Below are positions 37,322 through 46,358 of a DNA stretch of 64,000 nt, in pieces. This DNA comes from Colwellia sp. 75C3 (GTDB taxonomy: Bacteria; Pseudomonadota; Gammaproteobacteria; Enterobacterales; Alteromonadaceae). Position 1 is the stretch's first letter; each line of letters starts with the position of its first letter. The position numbers and the translations under genes are program-made. Location of the stretch: NCBI RefSeq assembly GCF_002836255.1, contig NZ_PJAU01000060.1, positions 303,408 through 367,407 on the forward strand, in the 5' to 3' direction. The notes under the pieces are model-generated. The model was not told where the DNA came from. It did not search any database and saw nothing but the letters and a program-made list of their open reading frames with translations.

Positions 37322-39181
37322 TTAAAAGCCACATTGTTTGCCTTGGTTTTTATTCTTCAACCAAACGTGCAATGGTGCAAAGTAATCTAAGATTGCACTA
37401 GCGTCCATTTGCTCATTACCTGTTACCACTTTATAAGCTTGTTGCCATGGTTGGCTAGAGCCCATTTCTAGCATGGTGTTAAGTGCAGCACCTGCTTCTT
37501 TAGAGTTGTATATTGAACAACGGTGTATTGGATCAGTATTGCCTGAAATTTCACATAACGCACGATGGAATTCAAATTGTTGAATGTGTGCTAAGAAATA
37601 GCGGCTATAAGGAACGCCACCAGGTACGTGGTATTTAGCTCCGGGATCAAATGCAGTAGCATCGCGATCGATTGGGGCAGCAACACCTTGGTACTTCTCA
37701 CGTAATTCCCACCATGAAGTGTTGTAGTTTTCAGGAGTGATTTCACCTGAGTAAACTTTCCAACGCCATTGATCAACCATCAAACCAAAAGGAATGAAAG
37801 CAATTTTATCAAGCGCTTGCTTCATTAATAAGCCAATATCTTTTGACTCATCAGGAATGGTGTCAATTAGGCCTATTTCTTTTAAGTATTTAGGCGTAAC
37901 AGATAAAGCAATGGTATCGCCAATGGCTTCATGGAAACCGTCATTAGCACTGTTTTGGAAGTATACTGGTTGATCTTTATAAGCACGTTGATAGAAGTTG
38001 TGCCCTAACTCATGGTGAATAACATTAAATTCTTCACCTGTTTTCTGGATGCACATCTTAATACGAATATCGTCTTTTGCATCAAGATCCCATGCACTGG
38101 CGTGACAAACTACGTCTCTATCGGCAGGTTTAGTGAATAATGAACGTTCATAAAAAGTTTCAGGTAAAGCGTCAAAGCCTAATGAAGTGAAAAACTTTTC
38201 AGCGCCTCTCACCATCTGTTTTTCATCGTAGTTATGTGCAGCTAATTGCTTAGTTACGCTATAACCTGGATCGGCATCTTCAGGAGCGACTAAATCATAG
38301 ATATTACCCCATGACTGTGCCCACATATTACCTAATAAATGTGCTGGGATAGGTTTGTCTTGCGCCACTTTATCTGTACCGTAAGTTTCACCTAACTCAG
38401 TTCTCACATAACAATGTAAGTCATCATATAAAGGTTTTACTTGTCCCCATAAACGATCAAGCTCTTTAGCAAAATCATCGGCAGGCATATCATAATTTGA
38501 ACGCCACATTGCGCCTAAATCTTTATAACCAAGTCCTTTAGCGCCTTCATTAGCAAGTTCAGCTTGACGAGTATAAAGTGGTTTCATTTCAGGGCTAATT
38601 TCGCGCCATCCAGACCACATTTCTAGTAATTCATCGTAATCACGAGAATTGGCCATTGTCGCAGTCATATCGCCTAAGCTTAATTTTTTACCGGCTTTGG
38701 TGGTATAGCTACCTTTACCGTAAAGACTACCAAGTTTAGCGCCAATGTTGGCAAGTTCAGCTGATTTCTCTGAATCTTGTGGAGCGGGCATAACCAAGCT
38801 TTGTTTTAATATGTTTAATTGACGTCTTTGTGTCACGTTAACGTCTACTTTATCAAACGTCGCGGCTTTCATGGCGTATCTAACACCAGCCTCAGTTGAT
38901 TTTTGATCGGCTTCAGCGGCTAATGAAGCGGTGTCTTCAGTTATAAAGTTGGCGTAAATCCAGGCGGCACGAGAACCCTCTAGGTTCAATTTCACCATTT
39001 CTTTGGCAACATTATCTAAGAATTTTTGTGCATCTGCTGCGGTTAATGGTGCTTGTGCATTGATGGACGTTGCTTTTTCTACTGATGCCTGTTGACTTGA
39101 ATCTTGACTGCACGCGGTTAAAGAAGCGGCAATAACTATAGCAAGGCCTGTAAACTTGAATGTTTTTTTCATCTGTTTCAT
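37322..39181 (-). CDS. M2-family peptidyl-dipeptidase lipoprotein (ACE-like)
   Basis: A zinc dipeptidyl carboxypeptidase related to animal angiotensin-converting enzyme, 619 residues. The N-terminus is a lipoprotein signal with lipobox LTAC (Cys about 24), followed by SQDSS, so it is likely membrane-anchored in the periplasm. The zinc site is HHELGHNFYQRAY (about 388-400), and the downstream ligand lies in DGFHEAIGDTIALS. Length and motif order match one ACE domain. No clear ribosome-binding site precedes ATG 39181; the ATG three codons later is an alternative. The substrate in this organism is unknown; peptide scavenging is likely. Confidence 0.92.
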   Translation of the reverse strand: MKQMKKTFKFTGLAIVIAASLTACSQDSSQQASVEKATSINAQAPLTAADAQKFLDNVAKEMVKLNLEGSRAAWIYANFITEDTASLAAEADQKSTEAGVRYAMKAATFDKVDVNVTQRRQLNILKQSLVMPAPQDSEKSAELANIGAKLGSLYGKGSYTTKAGKKLSLGDMTATMANSRDYDELLEMWSGWREISPEMKPLYTRQAELANEGAKGLGYKDLGAMWRSNYDMPADDFAKELDRLWGQVKPLYDDLHCYVRTELGETYGTDKVAQDKPIPAHLLGNMWAQSWGNIYDLVAPEDADPGYSVTKQLAAHNYDEKQMVRGAEKFFTSLGFDALPETFYERSLFTKPADRDVVCHASAWDLDAKDDIRIKMCIQKTGEEFNVIHHELGHNFYQRAYKDQPVYFQNSANDGFHEAIGDTIALSVTPKYLKEIGLIDTIPDESKDIGLLMKQALDKIAFIPFGLMVDQWRWKVYSGEITPENYNTSWWELREKYQGVAAPIDRDATAFDPGAKYHVPGGVPYSRYFLAHIQQFEFHRALCEISGNTDPIHRCSIYNSKEAGAALNTMLEMGSSQPWQQAYKVVTGNEQMDASAILDYFAPLHVWLKNKNQGKQCGF

Positions 39182-39285
39182 TTTTATAATGATTATTAGG
39201 TGGGGCTAGTATATAAAATTGTGTGATTGATACAAAGTTTATAGTGGAAATAGTTACTTAGAGGAAGGAGAGCTCGAATTTTAAG

Positions 39286-39313
39286 CAAAAAAAAGCTCAT
39301 TCAAAAGAATGAG
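39286..39313 (-). terminator. Minus-strand terminator with no gene before it
   Basis: Read on the minus strand, GCTCATTC TTTT GAATGAGC is followed by seven Ts. It lies about 105 bp upstream of the M2 peptidase start, and the next 600 bp to the right hold no minus-strand gene. It could end a small RNA or be a relic. Confidence 0.7.
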
Positions 39314-39502
39314 CAAACTACAACATGAAACAGTGTTGAGATATAAAAACAATAATAAACAAAAACAATGGTATATAGGGAGTCAATTGAGACAGAGAGT
39401 TATTAAATTCACTGCTTGCTTGAAACTGAGATTATAATAAATGCTCTGCCTGTATTTTACTGTATAGATACCGTAACGATTTGTAATAGTGTCCATGATA
39501 TA

Positions 39503-39783
39503 CTAGGGTCTGTTGACCTAACTCGGTTAAATTTTGTTCGTCTGTCTTAAAGCAAGCAAAAATTTTTACTCGCGGCGGGTAGTGTGAAGCCTAGTCACTC
39601 TAAGCAAACACTACTCAAAAAAGAGTATAGTATTTTAGCCGAATCCTTCGGACAGCGTTTGTTGAGCGTTTTTACGGCGTTATCGCCTTTTTATGTGGAA
39701 CAACCACATTACAAAGACTCTGCCTTGTATAAACACCCAACAAACGGCTGCAAAAATAATCTCGAAAGGTCAACAGTCCCTAG
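39503..39783. repeat. 281-bp MITE-like element with 17-bp terminal inverted repeats
   Basis: CTAGGGTCTGTTGACCT at the left end and AGGTCAACAGTCCCTAG at the right end are inverted repeats with one mismatch. It contains an open frame that spills past the right end (39584-39814), with no recognisable domain. Inner words such as CTTCGGACAGCGTTTGTTGAGCG hint at a decayed transposable element. It fills most of the 737-bp spacer between the M2 peptidase and the TetR gene. Confidence 0.82.
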
Positions 39784-39918
39784 ATTCCGAATTAATCTGA
39801 TGAGTCGCTTTTAAAAGCTTGACCTATTTACAAAAAATACGCTATTTTAAACGGGTGTTTAAAATAGTCGTTTAGTTTATATATTAAATTATCAAAACAG
39901 CAAGTAGTAGAAGAGAGT

Positions 39919-40548
39919 ATGAGTACTAAAAATAAAATATTAGATGCCGCCGATGTACTTTTTGCCGATAAAGGCTTTAATGGTACGTCCTTAAGAGAAA
40001 TTACTAGTCAAGCTAATGTCAATTTAGCGGCAGTAAATTATCACTTTGGATCCAAAAAAGAGTTGATTAAAGCGGTTATGTCTCGCTATATGGATGAACT
40101 TTCACCTCAATTGGAATCCGCTCTATCTTTAGTTTGTGAAGCTGAATTAAAGCCAAGTCTACATGATGTTTTCTCTGCTTTTATAGCGCCATTGTTAAAC
40201 CTTAATGAGTTTAAAGAAAATGGTACCAGTACTTTTTTACAGTTGCTTGGACGTGGTTATGCCGACAGTCAGGGTTTCTTACGCTGGTTTTTAACAACAC
40301 AATATCCCAACGTATTCACTAATTTCACTAAAGCCGTAAAAATTGCGTATCCTGAATTAAGTACTGAAGAAATGTTCTGGCGCTTACATTTCACTATGGG
40401 CACTATTGTTTTTACTATGTCATCAAGTGAAGCCTTAATTGACATTGCTGAAAATGACTTTAACAATAAGTTAGACATAGCAGGGGTTATCGAACGCGTT
40501 ATTCCTTATGTCGCTGCGGGTGTTGCAGCGCCAATTACTAATCATTAG
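39919..40548 (+). CDS. TetR-family regulator, PsrA-like
   Basis: A 209-residue repressor-type protein. The N-terminal helix-turn-helix reads KILDAADVLFADKGF, TSLREITSQANVNLAAVNYHFGSKKELI in two stretches (residues 6-48), very like Pseudomonas PsrA, which senses long-chain fatty acids and controls beta-oxidation. The C-terminal ligand domain is helical and less distinctive. It stands alone, with a repeat element upstream and a helicase downstream. Its targets could include acyl-CoA genes in this genome, but none are shown here. Confidence 0.8.
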   Translation: MSTKNKILDAADVLFADKGFNGTSLREITSQANVNLAAVNYHFGSKKELIKAVMSRYMDELSPQLESALSLVCEAELKPSLHDVFSAFIAPLLNLNEFKENGTSTFLQLLGRGYADSQGFLRWFLTTQYPNVFTNFTKAVKIAYPELSTEEMFWRLHFTMGTIVFTMSSSEALIDIAENDFNNKLDIAGVIERVIPYVAAGVAAPITNH

Positions 40549-40820
40549 CATCAGTTACAGTTCGACCAATACTTGCCTTGTTTCTCTTCTGAGCAACAAT
40601 GGCAAGTAATATGCTAACACTCTAAACAATGCTCCAGACGGGCTAAAACCTTTCTAAATCAGTACGGTGTTTTCCTATGCCAAGACACTATCTATAAATT
40701 AATTAAATCTCACGATAATTATTCAAGACAAGTTCTGCTTTTAACAACAATTTGTATTATAATCCGCCCCAATTATGCTATTTCAGTATTTTACGAGTTT
40801 ATTTAGGGTTTAGGTGACAT

Positions 40821-42188
40821 ATGAGTGTTGATGCAATTGGCTTATCAGCGGATTTATTAAAAGCGGTTAAAGAGTGTGGTTATAAGAATTTAACCCCTAT
40901 TCAACAAGAAGCAATTCCTGTTATTCGCCAAGGTACTGATCTTTTAGCAAGTGCGCAAACAGGCACAGGTAAAACCGCTGCCTTTAGTTTGCCTATTTTA
41001 GATGCCATTGCTAAAGCTAATCATGCTGCTAATAGCTCTGCTAATTCTACAGATGAAGAATCTGGAAATGTAAAAAGTGCTTCAGGTCAAGCTATACGTG
41101 CGTTGATATTGACACCTACCCGCGAACTTGCCAATCAAGTTGCTGCGAATATCAAACAGTTTAGTCAATATCTACCAATCAAAAGTGGTGTTGTTTATGG
41201 TGGTGGTAAAATGCCATCACAAACTAAAATGTTAAAACAAGGTCTTGATGTTTTAGTGGCGACACCAGGTCGTTTGTTAGAGCATTTAGCGTTGCACAAT
41301 GTTGACTTATCACAAGTGAAATTTCTTGTGCTTGATGAAGCCGATCGCATGTTAGATATGGGCTTTTTAAATGATATTGAAAAACTATTGTTAGCGGTTA
41401 AGCATAAGCATCAAACTTTGATGTTTTCTGCAACTTTTTCAGACCGTGTCAAATCGTTAGCAAATCAATTATTAAAATCTCCAAAAACCATCAGTGTTTC
41501 TAAAGAAAACACGACTTCTGGTAAAATTAAACAAGCCGTTTATTGGGTTACTGAAGAGCGTAAACGAGAATTACTTTCAGAAATTATTGGTGTTAATAAC
41601 TGGAAGCAAGTACTTGTATTTGCAGGTACCAAAGAAAGTGCAAATACCTTAGCAAAAGAATTAAAGCTTGATGGAATAAAAGCGGCATTATGTCACGGTG
41701 ATAAAACTCAAGGCGCAAGAAACAAAGCGTTAGAACAGTTTACTGAAGGCAAAGTACGTGTATTAGTTGCTACTGACGTAGCCGCTCGTGGTTTAGATAT
41801 ACCAGATCTTGCTTATGTTGTGAACTTTCACTTACCATTTTTACCTGAAGATTATGTCCACCGTGTTGGTCGTACAGGTAGAGCAGGTAAGTCAGGTACC
41901 GCAATTTCTTTAGTAAGTCCTAAAGACGAACGCTTTTTAGAAAACATTGAGCAATTAATTGAACGTAAGTTTGAACGAATTGTCGCTCCTGGTTATGAGT
42001 TTAATCGCTTAGAAGCTAGCGAATACCAAGAAGCAGCGGTTAAGCGCGAGAGTAAGAATAGATATCGTGCAACGCAAGAAAAGAACCAAAACTTAGCTAA
42101 AAAAGACGTTAAAATCAGAGCTATTGGTAAAAACAAAACTGATAGAACAACTACTAAATACAACAGTAAGATTCAGAAGAAACGTTAA
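40821..42188 (+). CDS. DEAD-box ATP-dependent RNA helicase, RhlE-type
   Basis: A 455-residue RNA helicase. Motifs in order are the Q motif (YKNLTPIQQEAIP), I (ASAQTGTGKTAAF), Ia (PTRELANQV), Ib (TPGRLLE), II (VLDEADRMLDMGF), III (FSATF), IV (VLVFAGTK), V (VATDVAARGLDIPDL), and VI (HRVGRTGRAGKSG). The C-terminal tail is basic (RATQEKNQNLAKKDVK), typical of RhlE-like proteins. A 272-bp spacer precedes it and may form a leader with a TATAAT near 40755. Cold-adapted bacteria often use these enzymes to unwind stable RNA. Confidence 0.93.
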   Translation: MSVDAIGLSADLLKAVKECGYKNLTPIQQEAIPVIRQGTDLLASAQTGTGKTAAFSLPILDAIAKANHAANSSANSTDEESGNVKSASGQAIRALILTPTRELANQVAANIKQFSQYLPIKSGVVYGGGKMPSQTKMLKQGLDVLVATPGRLLEHLALHNVDLSQVKFLVLDEADRMLDMGFLNDIEKLLLAVKHKHQTLMFSATFSDRVKSLANQLLKSPKTISVSKENTTSGKIKQAVYWVTEERKRELLSEIIGVNNWKQVLVFAGTKESANTLAKELKLDGIKAALCHGDKTQGARNKALEQFTEGKVRVLVATDVAARGLDIPDLAYVVNFHLPFLPEDYVHRVGRTGRAGKSGTAISLVSPKDERFLENIEQLIERKFERIVAPGYEFNRLEASEYQEAAVKRESKNRYRATQEKNQNLAKKDVKIRAIGKNKTDRTTTKYNSKIQKKR

Positions 42189-42229
42189 GTTTTGCCTGTA
42201 ATGCTCACTAATAGTAAGATCAAAAACCA

Positions 42230-42937
42230 GTGATAAGACCTATAATCATAACGGAAACACCTTTTGATAAAAGGCATTGTTGCTGGTTTTGTGGTGAGCC
42301 TAGCCAGGTTGTTTTTATTTTCCCCTCCTATAGTTCTGCCTTTTCTGATGTGAGTGATAAGCACTTATCACTCACATCTTCACACCCTGTGATCTCTGTT
42401 CCTACTTGCCGTGAGTGCCAAAAATTAGCTAATAAAGCGGAAGAAAGTACAATTTTGGCCGTCAAGGCTAATGTAAAACGACAGTTGATACAGCGTTATG
42501 CTAAAGACCTCGCTATTGGAGTTAACTGGACAGAACATGAGTTGGCAACAAGTGAATTTGAGCAAGGGAACTTTGCTGGTTTTGCTCGAAGTGCCTGGTT
42601 TATGTACCAAGTGGCAAAAACGAGAGTAAGCTACTTGGCTTGGCCTCTAGTGGCTAATGGCATTGAACTTGAAGAAATTGACCTTGAGGAAATACAAGCA
42701 GATAGCTTTACTTTTGATGGTGTCTTATATCCCTCTTTATCCGATGCTATTAATCACTATGCAAAGATATTTCTATTAGATGAACATTATGTTATCGCTG
42801 TTTTACAACACCTGGGTAATGGTGATATTGATGAGAAATCATTTGCCCAGGCAGTCCGGTTTTGTCGGTTATTGGTTAATGCTAGCCCAAGTGAACGCAA
42901 AGTAGCCTTTAAGGAACTTGTTGCTAACAATCAGTGA
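42230..42937 (+). CDS. Unrecognised protein with N-terminal CxxC pair motif
   Basis: I do not recognise this 235-residue protein. Two cysteine pairs, CCWFCGEPS (Cys18/Cys21) and PTCRECQKLANKA (Cys60/Cys63), could form a treble-clef or zinc-ribbon unit. The rest is soluble, with an aromatic-rich middle (FARSAWFMYQVAKTRVSYLAWPL) and an acidic stretch (ELEEIDLEEIQAD). It starts at GTG 42230, 41 bp after the helicase, and could be co-transcribed with it. The zinc-binding idea is inference from cysteine spacing. Confidence 0.7.
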   Translation: MIRPIIITETPFDKRHCCWFCGEPSQVVFIFPSYSSAFSDVSDKHLSLTSSHPVISVPTCRECQKLANKAEESTILAVKANVKRQLIQRYAKDLAIGVNWTEHELATSEFEQGNFAGFARSAWFMYQVAKTRVSYLAWPLVANGIELEEIDLEEIQADSFTFDGVLYPSLSDAINHYAKIFLLDEHYVIAVLQHLGNGDIDEKSFAQAVRFCRLLVNASPSERKVAFKELVANNQ

Positions 42938-42968
42938 TGATTTAGTGATTGTTAGATGTTCATAGAGG

Positions 42969-43886
42969 TTATACCACACTTAAACGAGTAGCTGATTGCA
43001 TCTTTCTACGATAAAGCGTTTCATCTGCTCGCTCAAAAAAGCTAATTTCATTATCAGCTCTATTCATAAAGGTTGAACCAATACTACAGCCTAGTTGGTA
43101 TTTGTTTAACAGTACATTACTCGTTAATGCCAGATTTATTCTGTTTTCTATAATGGTTAAAGCCGTATCGTTAGCATTTTCGACGATAATAGCAAACTCA
43201 TCGCCGCCAAATCTAAATAAACCATCGGAGTCACGGATACACTGGCGTAAAACATTAGCGAATTCTTGTAAAACTAAATCGCCAGTAAGGTGACCATGAG
43301 TATCATTAATTATTTTGAATTTATCTAAATCACCTAAAACTAAGCCAACCACACTATGATGGCGATTTGCATTATGCATTGCTCGTTTTAATTGTTCGTC
43401 AAAATATCGGCGATTACCTAACCCAGTTAACGCATCTTGCATAGCAAGTTCCATGGCAGCATGATAAGCAATGGCATTTTTAAGCGGGTGTAATAAACAC
43501 TGGTGAAGTTGCTCTAACACTTTAAAGTTAGTTAAGCTAATAGGGCTATTGATGCCATAGCTGAGTGTACCAATAAAATCATCAGCTATTTTTAACTCAA
43601 AACGACGCTCTTTTTTAGCCTTTCTACTACCACGAAGTACTTTATTCAGCTTATGACTTTTAAAGTACAGACCTGAAAAATCAATATACCGGGTAGCTTC
43701 GACTGAAAAAATATGTATTAGCTCATCTATATCTAGTGTGGTTTGTAGCTTGGTCATCAGTGCTAATACCTGACGTTTATCAAAAACAGTATTGGTAAAA
43801 GTTTCAGCAACAAGCGCATCAGTGCTTAATGTACTATAGGTATTGAATGGTGAAAATCTATTATCAAGTACGTTTAGTGTTTGCAT
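42969..43886 (-). CDS. Diguanylate cyclase, soluble, GGDEF domain
   Basis: Makes c-di-GMP from two GTP. It has 305 residues and no membrane segment. The N-terminal 140 residues look GAF-like. The GGDEF domain begins at QDALTGLGNRRYFDEQL (about 147), with the active-site FGGDEFAI near 227. RDSD lies five residues before GGDEF, the correct place for the RxxD inhibitory site, so it is probably product-inhibited. It diverges from the Kef antiporter and lies about 4.6 kb from a c-di-GMP riboswitch. Confidence 0.93.
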   Translation of the reverse strand: MQTLNVLDNRFSPFNTYSTLSTDALVAETFTNTVFDKRQVLALMTKLQTTLDIDELIHIFSVEATRYIDFSGLYFKSHKLNKVLRGSRKAKKERRFELKIADDFIGTLSYGINSPISLTNFKVLEQLHQCLLHPLKNAIAYHAAMELAMQDALTGLGNRRYFDEQLKRAMHNANRHHSVVGLVLGDLDKFKIINDTHGHLTGDLVLQEFANVLRQCIRDSDGLFRFGGDEFAIIVENANDTALTIIENRINLALTSNVLLNKYQLGCSIGSTFMNRADNEISFFERADETLYRRKMQSATRLSVV

Positions 43887-44157
43887 ACTACAACCTCATT
43901 AACTTTATCTTATAGCGTCAATTGATAAATTAAGACTGCTCCTAGAGCATATTTTGACACTATTTTTAGCTATTTAGATTAAAGCAATAAATGTACCAGA
44001 TATGTTGCGCTTTATTTATTATTACGCAGTGGCCTATGCGTTAATTCACTGAAATATGTTAACTGATTGAAATATAGTTTTTTTTGTTGCAAAAATACTT
44101 TAAGGCTAGGTAAACTAAGGTTAAGGTCTGTATTTATATGGCTAGAGTCATTACTTT

Positions 44158-44177
44158 AGCGGCAATAAGTTGCCGCT
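44158..44177 (+). other. Leader hairpin upstream of the Kef-type antiporter
   Basis: AGCGGCAA TAAG TTGCCGCT is a perfect 8-bp stem, about 90 bp before the antiporter start. There is no T-run. It may be a leader structure in the 381-bp divergent spacer; I could not match it to a known riboswitch. I see nothing else firm in that spacer. Confidence 0.4.
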
Positions 44178-44267
44178 CGGCAAACCCCTTCTTTTTGAGG
44201 GAATCATTGCTAGCTACTAATATTAGCAAAGTAAAAAACAGTAAAATAACGTCAAAAAGGAAATTGT

Positions 44268-46235
44268 GTGAGCGGATACTTTGAAATTCTTGCGATATTA
44301 ACTTGTGCCGTTTTTGTGGTATGGCTGTTTCGTCGAATTAAATTACCAGCAATACTCGCTTATTTAGTGGCAGGGGTGATCGTTGGTCAACATGGTTTAA
44401 ATATCGCTCATGATCAAGTCGATTATGATCACTTTGCAGAGCTCGGTATTGTCTTTTTACTTTTTACCCTCGGGCTTGAGTTTTCATTGCCACGGCTAAT
44501 GGCTATGCGACACTTAGTTATCTCGGTAGGTAGTCTACAAGTAGCTATCTCATTGCTTGTCTTTATGATTGCAGGCGTATTCTTCGGGTTAAGTGTACCG
44601 GCCGCATTTGTTGTCGGTAGTATATTAACGCTCTCTTCAACGGCAATAGTTATAAGACAATTAAGTGAAAGTGGCGCTATGAAGCGAAAGTCAGGGCAGC
44701 TATCTGTCGCGATTTTACTTTTCCAAGATGTGGCCGTTGTTCCTCTATTAATTATTATTCCTATGTTGGCACTTGATAGTCAAACCTCAATGGTCTGGGC
44801 GTTGATGCTTGCCATGGTAAAAGGTGTTGTCGTTGTCGCATTATTATTATTAGTGGGTAAATGGTTGTTACCAAAAATATTTAACATTATTGCGCAAGTA
44901 CGTACCGATGAACTCTTTGTATTAACCACGTTATTGGTAACTTTATTAGCTGCGGCTTTCACTCAATGGTTCGGCTTATCTATGGCATTAGGTGCTTTTC
45001 TTGCGGGTATGATGTTAAGTGAAAGTGAATATAAACATCAACTCGAAGCCGATATCAGGCCATATCGCGATATTTTATTAGGCCTATTCTTCATCACTGT
45101 CGGTATGAAACTTGATGTCGGTTTACTCGTTACATCACCGTTTAGTTTATTGGGCTTGATGATTTGTTTTATGGCAATAAAAGTCCTAGTTATTAAAAGC
45201 CTTGCCGTTAAAGCGGGCGAATCGAGTAAAGATGCTTGGGCCTCAGGCCTTATGTTGGCGCAAATGGGCGAATTTGGTTTTGTATTAATTGCACTCGCAA
45301 GTCAGACTCAAGTATTACCACTTGATGTAGCTTCCATGTTACTGGGTGCAGGTGTCATCAGTATGGCAATTACGCCTTACATGATGAATAACGCCAGGTC
45401 TTGGGCACTGTTTTTGAGTCAAGAAAAAACACCAGACACTCTAGATTTATCTCAATTACCAGAAAATAATACCCTAGAAAAGCATGTGATAATTTGCGGC
45501 TTTGGCCGAGTGGGTCAAACAGTCAGTCGCTTTTTAAAGCAAGACGACATTGATTTTGTCGCTATTGATGTTGATCCACTTCGTACACAAAAAGCAAGAG
45601 AAGCAGGGGAGAACGTACTCTTTGGTTCATCACGTCAAACGGAAGTGCTTAACGCTGCGCATCTATCCAAAGCTAAATTGGTTGTCATTGCCTTTGGAGA
45701 TGACAAACAATCAGTTGAAGTGATTCAAAAAGTAAGAACAATGAATGAAGATGTACCTATTTTAGTAAGAACTCGCAATGATGACCAACTTAATGCGCTT
45801 CAAGAAGCGGGAGCTAATGAAGTTGTACCGGAAAGTTTGGAAGGCAGTTTGATGTTAGTATCACAAGTTTTGTCGTTATCTGGCGTACCATTTTCCCGAA
45901 TTATGCGACGAGTGCAAAAAGAGCGGAAAAATCATTATAACCACTTACATGGATTTTTCCAGGGTGAGCAAACTGATATGAGTCCTGAAGCAATTGACCG
46001 AATTGAATTCGCTCATGCTATTCTTATTAACAACAATTCTTTTGCCTGTGGTAAAACACTGGCCTCATTAACGTTAGAGTCGCGCCGTGTTCATATTGTC
46101 GCCTTACATCGCGATGATGTTGAAACAGAGTCACCAGATTTAGATACCCTATTACAAAATCAAGATACCTTAGTTGTTAGAGGCAAACCAAGAAGAGTTG
46201 AACGGGTAGAACGCTATCTTCAGGAAGGTATCTAA
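44268..46235 (+). CDS. Monovalent cation:proton antiporter-2 (KefB/KefC type)
   Basis: A K+ efflux-type antiporter of the CPA2 family, 655 residues. A Na/H-exchanger domain with about 12 hydrophobic segments spans residues 5-380 (LGIVFLLFTLGLEFSLPRL, and ALGAFLAGMMLSESEY). An RCK/TrkA-N NAD-binding domain begins HVIICGFGRVGQTVSRF (about 406). A TrkA-C-like tail starts near 575. The start is GTG 44268 behind AAAAGGAAA. No KefF/KefG quinone reductase partner lies next to it. Confidence 0.9.
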   Translation: MSGYFEILAILTCAVFVVWLFRRIKLPAILAYLVAGVIVGQHGLNIAHDQVDYDHFAELGIVFLLFTLGLEFSLPRLMAMRHLVISVGSLQVAISLLVFMIAGVFFGLSVPAAFVVGSILTLSSTAIVIRQLSESGAMKRKSGQLSVAILLFQDVAVVPLLIIIPMLALDSQTSMVWALMLAMVKGVVVVALLLLVGKWLLPKIFNIIAQVRTDELFVLTTLLVTLLAAAFTQWFGLSMALGAFLAGMMLSESEYKHQLEADIRPYRDILLGLFFITVGMKLDVGLLVTSPFSLLGLMICFMAIKVLVIKSLAVKAGESSKDAWASGLMLAQMGEFGFVLIALASQTQVLPLDVASMLLGAGVISMAITPYMMNNARSWALFLSQEKTPDTLDLSQLPENNTLEKHVIICGFGRVGQTVSRFLKQDDIDFVAIDVDPLRTQKAREAGENVLFGSSRQTEVLNAAHLSKAKLVVIAFGDDKQSVEVIQKVRTMNEDVPILVRTRNDDQLNALQEAGANEVVPESLEGSLMLVSQVLSLSGVPFSRIMRRVQKERKNHYNHLHGFFQGEQTDMSPEAIDRIEFAHAILINNNSFACGKTLASLTLESRRVHIVALHRDDVETESPDLDTLLQNQDTLVVRGKPRRVERVERYLQEGI

Positions 46236-46358
46236 TACCCATTTGAGCGGTTTGGCTTGATTTTATTCCTATGCACAACAAGATCAACAACTTAATGTAA
46301 TTGGTAGAACTTCTGATAAAATAACGAGGCTTTAGTCTGAAAACATAACTTGGGATGA

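Noticed and set aside
39584..39814. 76-residue open frame on the plus strand
   Set aside because: It starts inside the 281-bp inverted-repeat element and runs past its end, lacks a ribosome-binding site, and shows no domain.
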